A stretch of DNA of 64,000 nucleotides from positions 1 through 64,000 of the forward strand of contig CAWDUC010000002.1 in the NCBI GenBank assembly GCA_963805405.1. The letters run 5' to 3'. Shown here one piece after another: positions 59,047 to 64,000 of this stretch (the stretch's first letter is position 1; the number at the start of each line of letters is the position of its first letter). The notes beneath the pieces were generated by a model. It saw only the letters and a program-made list of their open reading frames with translations, had not been told where the DNA came from and ran no database searches. The position numbers were made by a program, and so were the translations under genes. Source of the stretch: JAEUMG01 sp963805405 (lineage in GTDB: Bacteria; Pseudomonadota; Alphaproteobacteria; Rhizobiales; Aestuariivirgaceae).

Positions 59047-59821
59047 ATGATCACCCTCGATCACGTTTCCATGCATTTCGGCGGTCTCGTCGCCGTTGAT
59101 GATGTGAGTCTGGAAATTCACGGCGGCCGCATCACCGGCCTCATCGGCCCCAACGGCGCCGGCAAGACGACGCTCTTCAACATGATCGCCGGCAGGCTCA
59201 TCCCGAGTTCCGGCCATATCGTGCTCGAGGGTCGCGACATCACGAAACTGCCGGTCGCATGAGCGAAGCCATATGGGCCTCGCCCGCACCTTCCAGATCC
59301 CGCAGGAATTCACCCGCCTCACGGTTCTCGAAAACCTGATGGTCGCCGGCAATGGCACCAAGGGCGACAGTGTCTTCAATGCCGCCTTCCGCCGCCGAAA
59401 CTACCGCAGCGAAGAAGAAGAGATCTACCACCGCGCCCGCGAGACTCTCGAATTTCTCGAGCTTGAGAAGCTGAGCGATGCCAAGGCCGGCACGCTCTCT
59501 GGCGGCCAGAAGAAACTGCTCGAACTCGGCCGTGCGCTGATGAGCAATCCGCGTATCATCCTGCTGGACGAGATCGGCGCCGGCATCAACCGCACGCTTC
59601 TGGTGCGTATCGCGGAAATGATCGCCCGCCTCAATGTCGAGCGCGGCTTGAGCTTTTGCCTGATCGAGCACGACCTCGCCTATGTGCAGCGTCTGTGCAG
59701 CGATGTCATCGTCATGGCCGAAGGCCGCGTGCTGACGCGTGGCACGGTTGAGGAGGTGCGCCAGGACGAGCGCGTCATCGAGGCCTATTTCGGCGGCGGC
59801 AAATATGAGGAGCGGGCATGA
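59047..59821 (+). CDS. livG: Branched-chain amino acid-type ABC transporter ATP-binding protein LivG (one frameshift)
   Basis: About 257 residues from ATG 59047. Walker A is GPNGAGKTTLFNMIAGRL. An extra G near 59257 breaks the frame; removal gives KLPVHERSHMGLARTFQIPQ, the LivG-type Q-loop. The signature is LSGGQKKLLELGRALMSN, Walker B is RIILLDEIGAGINR and the switch is CLIEHDLAYVQR. Overlaps the next gene by four bases. Confidence 0.87.
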
Positions 59822-60537
59822 GCGCGCTGCTCTCGATCCGTGGCCTCACCGCCGGCTATGGCGGCGTGCCGGTGATCGACGGCATCGATATCGACGTCGC
59901 CCCGCGGACCGTCTCCGTCATCATTGGGCCGAACGGCGCCGGCAAGTCGACCTTGCTCAAATCGGTCTTCGCCTTGACACGCATCGAGGGCGGCAAGATT
60001 GCCTTCGACGATCGCGACATCACGGGGCTTGCGACTGCGGCGCTCGTGCCTCTCGGCATTGCCGCGGTTCCGCAATCGCGCAATGTATTTACCACCCTCA
60101 CCGTCGCTGAAAATCTCGATGTCGGAACCTATGCGGCTCCGCCGCGCGACCGCCGCGCGGTGGAAGAACGCGTCCTCACCCTCTTCCCGGACTTGCGCGC
60201 CAAGCTTAATCAAGCCGCCGGCACCTTGTCCGGCGGCCAGCGCCAGATGGTGGCGATGGGCCGCGCCTTGATGAGCGAGCCGAAGCTGCTTCTTCTCGAT
60301 GAGCCGACCGCCGGTCTTTCGCCTGCCTATCTCGAACGCATCTTCGACCTGATCCTGGGCATCCGCGCCGTCGGCGTGACGATCCTGATGGTCGAGCAGA
60401 ATGCTCGCCAGGCCTTGAAGATCGCCGATCGCGGCCATGTGCTGGTCAACGGGCGCAATTTCCAGTCGGGCACCGGCGAAGAACTGCTCGGCGATGAGAA
60501 TGTTCGCCGCTCCTTCCTTGGTGGGGGAACGGCATGA
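59818..60537 (+). CDS. livF: Branched-chain amino acid-type ABC transporter ATP-binding protein LivF
   Basis: Intact, 239 residues. Walker A is IIGPNGAGKSTLLKSVFAL, Q-loop AAVPQSRNVFTTLTVAENLD, signature LSGGQRQMVAMGRALMSE, Walker B KLLLLDEPTAGLSP, switch MVEQNARQALKI. The VEQN switch (Gln instead of Glu-His) is the LivF hallmark. It overlaps livG and livH by four bases each. Confidence 0.9.
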   Translation: MSALLSIRGLTAGYGGVPVIDGIDIDVAPRTVSVIIGPNGAGKSTLLKSVFALTRIEGGKIAFDDRDITGLATAALVPLGIAAVPQSRNVFTTLTVAENLDVGTYAAPPRDRRAVEERVLTLFPDLRAKLNQAAGTLSGGQRQMVAMGRALMSEPKLLLLDEPTAGLSPAYLERIFDLILGIRAVGVTILMVEQNARQALKIADRGHVLVNGRNFQSGTGEELLGDENVRRSFLGGGTA

Positions 60538-61424
60538 TCGAGTTCCTGAACTTCTATTTGATCCCGGCACTCACCCTGGGCGCGATCTATGCTCTGGGCG
60601 CCGTCGGCATCTCGATGATCTTCGGCATCTTGCGCTTTGCGCATTTCGCGCATGGCGATGTCATGACGATCGGCGCCTATGGCACCTTGACCGCCGTTTG
60701 GTTCATCCCCCTGCCGCCTTTGCTGTTGCTCCCCTTCGGCATCGCGCTCGCAATCGCGGCGACCTTGGCGGTCGATCGCCTGTTCTATCGGCCGTTGCGC
60801 AAATTGCCGACCATCTACACGGTCATCTCCTCATTCGGCGTCGCATTGATCTTCCGCTCTCTCGCCCAGCTCATTTGGGGTGCGCAGAACGAGGTCTACG
60901 TCCCGGGCGTACAGAAGCCTCTCGTCTTCTTCGACACGATCAGGGTCTCGGCTCTTCATATCGAGGCGATCCTGATCATCATCGTCATCGCCTTGGCACT
61001 TCACATCTTCCTCACGCGCTCGCGGCTCGGCCGCTCCATGCGCGCAGTATCGGATGAACCCGAACTCGCTGCCGTCTCCGGCCTCGACACCGACAAGGTC
61101 ATTCGCTGGACCTGGATCATCGGCGCTTCGCTCGCCGCCATTGCCGGAACGCTCGCCGGCCTCGATACCGATGTTCATCCCAACCTTGGCTGGAACCTGC
61201 TATTGCCGATGTTTGCAGCAAGCATCCTTGGCGGCATCGGCAAGCCGATGGGTGCGCTTGCCGGCGGCATGGTGATCGGCCTGGCGGAAGAACTCTCATC
61301 CTATCCTTGGCTTGGCGATGGGCCTTTGATATTGCCGAGCTACAAGACGGCGGTCGCCTTCTTCATCATGGTGGCGTTGCTGATCTTCAAGCCGCAGGGC
61401 CTCTTCAAGGGGAGGTTGCTCTGA
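60534..61424 (+). CDS. livH: Branched-chain amino acid-type ABC transporter permease LivH
   Basis: Intact, 296 residues with about eight membrane spans. Family signatures: ALGAVGISMIFGILRFAHFA HGD (start of HFAHGDVMTIGAYG), TVISSFGVALIFRSLAQLIW, RAVSDEPELAAVSGLDTDKV (cytoplasmic coupling loop) and FAASILGGIGKPMGALAGGM. It pairs with LivM. The stop overlaps the LivM start (TGATG). Confidence 0.9.
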   Translation: MIEFLNFYLIPALTLGAIYALGAVGISMIFGILRFAHFAHGDVMTIGAYGTLTAVWFIPLPPLLLLPFGIALAIAATLAVDRLFYRPLRKLPTIYTVISSFGVALIFRSLAQLIWGAQNEVYVPGVQKPLVFFDTIRVSALHIEAILIIIVIALALHIFLTRSRLGRSMRAVSDEPELAAVSGLDTDKVIRWTWIIGASLAAIAGTLAGLDTDVHPNLGWNLLLPMFAASILGGIGKPMGALAGGMVIGLAEELSSYPWLGDGPLILPSYKTAVAFFIMVALLIFKPQGLFKGRLL

Positions 61425-62377
61425 TGGAAATTACCGGCCTCGCCTTCTATCTCGTCGGCTTCCTCATTGCCGGCGGCATCTATGCGATCCTCTGCCTCGC
61501 CTTGAACATCCAATGGGGATTGGGGGGTCTCTTCAATGCCGGCATTGCCGGCTTCTTCGCGGTCGGCGCCTACGCCTCGGCGATCGTCACTGCCGCTTCC
61601 TCGCATGGCAAGCATCTCGGCGGCTTTGCCTTGCCGGTGCCTGTCGGCCTCCTCGCCGCGGCCATTTTTGCAGGCATCACCGGCTGGGCCGTCGCCAAGA
61701 TCTGCGTGCGGCTTAAGAGCGACTATCTCGCCATGGCCTCGATCGGCATTGCCGAGATCCTCCGCCTCATCATCGTCAACGAGCAGTGGATCACCAATGG
61801 CAGTCTCGGCATTGCCAACATCCCGCGGCCCTTTGAGGGTCTGGTAAAGGGCCGCGAGGCCGATCTGATTTTTCTGGCCGTCGTCTGGGTCGTCGTGCTT
61901 GCGGTCTATGTTCTCTGTGCGCGGTTGAACGACAGCCCCTGGGGCCGGACGCTGCGTGCCATCCGCGACAATGAGGATTCAGCGCGCGCCGTCGGCAAGG
62001 ACGTCGAATGGTTCAGGCTCCAAACCTTCGTCATAGGGGCAGCTCTTATGGGTGTCGCCGGGGCCTTGAGCGCCAGCTACTTCAAGTTCCTGTCGCCGGC
62101 GGCGACGGAACCTCTGCTTGTCACGTTCCTGGTCTGGGTCATGCTCATGGCTGGCGGCAGCGGCAATCCCAAGGGCGCCATTGCCGGAGCGCTGCTCATC
62201 TGGGGCATCTGGTCGCTGACCGAGATCTTCACCAACCGATTGCCGGGCGAGTGGGCGACGCGCTCCTCCTATGTGCGAATGTTGCTTGTCGGCCTGCTGC
62301 TCCAGTTTGTATTGCAGCGCTACCGTCAGGGCCTGATCCCGGAAAAGTCGCCGAAGCTTGAATTCGAGCGGAAATGA
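61424..62377 (+). CDS. livM: Branched-chain amino acid-type ABC transporter permease LivM
   Basis: Intact, 317 residues from ATG 61424. Family signatures: LALNIQWGLGGLFNAGIAGF, LKSDYLAMASIGIAEILRLI, RAIRDNEDSARAVGKDVEWF (coupling loop) and LMAGGSGNPKGAIAGALLIW. A longer upstream reading frame exists but lies inside livH. Ends with a cytoplasmic tail RQGLIPEKSPKLEFERK. The substrate of the LivGFHM set is not necessarily an amino acid; the next genes suggest small sugar acids or aromatic acids. Confidence 0.9.
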   Translation: MEITGLAFYLVGFLIAGGIYAILCLALNIQWGLGGLFNAGIAGFFAVGAYASAIVTAASSHGKHLGGFALPVPVGLLAAAIFAGITGWAVAKICVRLKSDYLAMASIGIAEILRLIIVNEQWITNGSLGIANIPRPFEGLVKGREADLIFLAVVWVVVLAVYVLCARLNDSPWGRTLRAIRDNEDSARAVGKDVEWFRLQTFVIGAALMGVAGALSASYFKFLSPAATEPLLVTFLVWVMLMAGGSGNPKGAIAGALLIWGIWSLTEIFTNRLPGEWATRSSYVRMLLVGLLLQFVLQRYRQGLIPEKSPKLEFERK

Positions 62378-62421
62378 TGGTTGAGCAACCGCACGGAGAC
62401 TGTTTTTAGGGGGAATGACAA

Positions 62422-63168
62422 GTGAGTTCACGCAAAGTCGCACTGGTCACCGGCGCCGGATCGGGCGTTGGCCGCGCCGTATCATTGGCGCTTGCCGAGG
62501 CGGGCTATGACATGGTGCTTGCCGGCCGCCGGCAGGAGGCACTCGACAAGGTCAAGGCTGAGATCAAGGGCGAAGCGCTCGCCGTCTCGACCAACATCGC
62601 CGATCCGGCATCAGTTGCAGCGCTCTTTGCCGCGACCAAGAAGCAGTTCGGCCGCCTCGACGTGCTCTTCAACAATGCCGGCATGGGCGCCCCCGCCGTG
62701 CCGCTCGAGGACATAACGATCGAGCAGTGGAAGGCCGTCGTCGACACCAATCTCTCCGGCGCCTTCTACTGTACGCAGGAAGCCTTCCGCATCATGAAGG
62801 CGCAAAGCCCGTCCGGCGGTCGCATCATCAATAACGGTTCGATCTCGGCGCATGTGCCGCGACCCTTCTCCGCACCCTACACATCGACCAAGCACGCCAT
62901 CACCGGCTTGACGCGCTCAGCCTCGCTCGACGGGCGCAAGCACAATATCTGCTGCGGCCAGATCGACATCGGCAATGCCGGCACCGAGATGACGGCGCGC
63001 ATGAAGGACGGCGTGCTCCAGGCCGACGGCAGCCTGAAGCCCGAGCCGACCATGGATGTGAAGAACGTTTCCGATGCCGTCGTCTACATGGCCTCGCTGC
63101 CGCTCGACGCGAACGTCCTCTTCATGACCGTCATGACCAACACCATGCCATTCATCGGCCGCGGGTAA
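62422..63168 (+). CDS. Short-chain dehydrogenase/reductase (SDR)
   Basis: Intact, 248 residues from GTG 62422, with AGGGGGAA upstream. The cofactor motif is VALVTGAGSGVGRAVSLALA, FNNAGMGAPAVPLED is the NNAG region, and the active site is INNGSISAHVPRPFSAPYTS plus TKHA. The final segment YMASLPLDANVLFMTVM TNT-type end VMTNTMPFIGRG differs from the usual GG-end. It is six bases before the isomerase-like gene and probably belongs to the same pathway. Confidence 0.86.
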   Translation: MSSRKVALVTGAGSGVGRAVSLALAEAGYDMVLAGRRQEALDKVKAEIKGEALAVSTNIADPASVAALFAATKKQFGRLDVLFNNAGMGAPAVPLEDITIEQWKAVVDTNLSGAFYCTQEAFRIMKAQSPSGGRIINNGSISAHVPRPFSAPYTSTKHAITGLTRSASLDGRKHNICCGQIDIGNAGTEMTARMKDGVLQADGSLKPEPTMDVKNVSDAVVYMASLPLDANVLFMTVMTNTMPFIGRG

Positions 63169-63174
63169 GCAGCG

Positions 63175-63960
63175 ATGCCGCGCCTTGCCGCAAATATCAG
63201 CCTGCTCTTTCCGGAATTGCCCTTCCTCGATCGCTACGAGGCGGCGGCCAAGGCCGGCTTCAAGGCCGTCGAAACCCTCTTCCCCTATGAGTTCGATCCG
63301 GCCGAGATCAAATCGCGCCTCGACCGCTTCGGCCTGACGCAAGTTCTGATCAATACCCCGCCCGGCGACTGGAATGGCGGCGAGCGCGGACTTGGCGCCC
63401 TGCCCGGCCGCGAAGCCGATTTCGAACAGAGCTTCGACAAAGCCCTCGCCTATGCCAAGGCGCTCGATTGCGACAAGATCCATGTCATGGCGGGCATCGT
63501 TCCGAGGGATGCCGACCGCGCCCGTTACCGCGATGTCTTTGTCGCCAATCTCCTCAAAGCCGCCGCCAAGGCGAGGCCCGAAGGCGTGACGCTCTTGATC
63601 GAACCGCTCAATACCCGCGACATGCTCGGCTATCTCCATTCAACGAATGATGAAGCCGCAGACATCATCGTGCGCACCGGTCATGCAGTGCTGTTGCAGC
63701 TCGATCTCTATCATTCGCAGATCATGGGCGGCGATCTCGCCGAACGCACCCGTATCTTCTGGCCGCTCGTACGCCATATCCAGATCGCCGGCGTGCCGGG
63801 TCGCCACGAGCCGGATGTCGGAGAAATCAACTATCCCTATCTTTTCGACCTGATCGACAGTCTCGGCTACAAGGGCTGGATCGGTTGCGAATATCGCCCC
63901 AAGGCCGGCACTCTCGAAGGTCTCGGCTGGGCCAAACCCTATGGTATCGGAGGACAGTAA
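63175..63960 (+). CDS. Hydroxypyruvate/2-oxo-tetronate isomerase-like TIM-barrel protein (Hyi/OtnI family)
   Basis: Intact, 261 residues. The start PRLAANISLLFPELPFLDRY and AGFKAVETLFPYEFDP are characteristic of Hyi and OtnI. Metal and catalytic Glu/Asp/His are in LLIEPLNTRDMLGYLHST, LLQLDLYHSQIMGGDLAE and HIQIAGVPGRHEPDVGEINY, and GWIGCEYRPKAGT carries the final Glu. OtnI interconverts 2-oxo-tetronate forms in erythronate/threonate catabolism, Hyi acts on hydroxypyruvate. The following gene starts like D-erythronate dehydrogenase, which favours the OtnI role. Confidence 0.83.
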   Translation: MPRLAANISLLFPELPFLDRYEAAAKAGFKAVETLFPYEFDPAEIKSRLDRFGLTQVLINTPPGDWNGGERGLGALPGREADFEQSFDKALAYAKALDCDKIHVMAGIVPRDADRARYRDVFVANLLKAAAKARPEGVTLLIEPLNTRDMLGYLHSTNDEAADIIVRTGHAVLLQLDLYHSQIMGGDLAERTRIFWPLVRHIQIAGVPGRHEPDVGEINYPYLFDLIDSLGYKGWIGCEYRPKAGTLEGLGWAKPYGIGGQ

Positions 63961-64000
63961 ATGCGGGTTGTGATCACCGGCGGCGCAGGCTTCATCGGCC
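63961..64000 (+). CDS. NAD-dependent epimerase/dehydratase family protein, first 13 codons (runs off right edge)
   Basis: The ATG follows the isomerase stop directly. The visible residues MRVVITGGAGFIG are the Rossmann dinucleotide-binding start of the extended SDR/epimerase family. In otn/den loci the partner of the isomerase is D-erythronate dehydrogenase DenD, which starts the same way; a UDP-sugar epimerase is the alternative. Too little sequence is present to decide. Confidence 0.6.
   Translation, partial: MRVVITGGAGFIG

Overview
The window reads as a GC-rich alphaproteobacterial chromosome, most likely Hyphomicrobiales (rhizobial). The grounds are a BacA/SbmA-type peptide transporter, a PAN-domain alpha-2-macroglobulin start, rhizobial-style ABC operons, a conserved rhizobial hypothetical gene with the LARWxARR / SPxRPGRPPG signature, and several REP/REPIN-type palindromic elements. 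I see no rRNA, tRNA, CRISPR array, phage or insertion-sequence transposase. Genes are dense and often translationally coupled by ATGA, TGATG or GTGA overlaps. About 45 apparent reading-frame breaks occur in roughly half of the genes. Where the intended frame can be rebuilt, most need one base removed, which points to insertion-biased sequencing or assembly error more than to gene decay. I therefore annotate whole genes across the breaks.

Layout. 1-3.6 kb: start of an alpha-2-macroglobulin gene, and dihydropyrimidine dehydrogenase subunits preT-preA. 3.6-14.4 kb (minus): a seven-gene operon. A glycine-betaine-type ABC transporter (binding protein, ATPase, double permease) is followed by a choline-kinase-like gene, two dimethylglycine-dehydrogenase-like flavoproteins and a second choline-kinase-like gene. 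14.6-21.5 kb: a DeoR regulator, then a six-gene CUT1 sugar or polyol ABC operon on the minus strand. 21.7-25.5 kb (plus): sugar isomerase/epimerase, enolase-superfamily dehydratase, FadR-type regulator and 2-hydroxyacid dehydrogenase. The divergent promoter region holds strong FadR-type palindromes. 25.5-28.3 kb: a rhizobial hypothetical protein and a divergent EamA transporter / LysR pair.

28.3-39.2 kb (mostly minus): an M15 peptidase-like protein; a Gfo/Idh oxidoreductase, PfkB kinase and short-chain dehydrogenase (SDR) operon; a divergent SDR; a low-affinity iron-permease-like protein; and a CUT2 sugar ABC transporter embedded with two SDRs and a DAO-type flavoprotein. 39.3-43.3 kb (plus): two Gfo/Idh dehydrogenases (the first inositol-dehydrogenase-like), kynureninase and kynurenine formamidase, all overlapping and all densely frameshifted. 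43.3-43.9 kb: a compact unit in which a DUF559 endonuclease-like gene lies between ~75-bp inverted REP-like repeats.

43.9-54 kb: an SRPBCC protein, an XRE-cupin regulator and hydantoinase/oxoprolinase B and A (minus), divergent from a diverged kynureninase homologue, a RutA-like flavin monooxygenase, a DUF1349 protein and a DUF3604 protein (plus). This looks like an uncharacterised N-heterocycle or amide catabolic locus. 54-57.6 kb: a class IV aminotransferase, the BacA/SbmA homologue and a class I aminotransferase. 57.6 kb to the end: a branched-chain-amino-acid-type ABC transporter (binding protein, LivG, F, H, M), an SDR, a hydroxypyruvate/2-oxo-tetronate isomerase-like protein and the first codons of an NAD-dependent epimerase/dehydrogenase.

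The common theme is uptake and oxidation of small, mainly host- or soil-derived compounds: methylated amines, polyols, inositol-like sugars, tryptophan/kynurenine products, hydantoins and tetronic acids. The most unusual items are the kinase-oxidase-oxidase-kinase betaine operon, the REP-bracketed DUF559 unit, the hydantoinase/diverged-kynureninase locus and the REPIN that supplies the end of hyuA.
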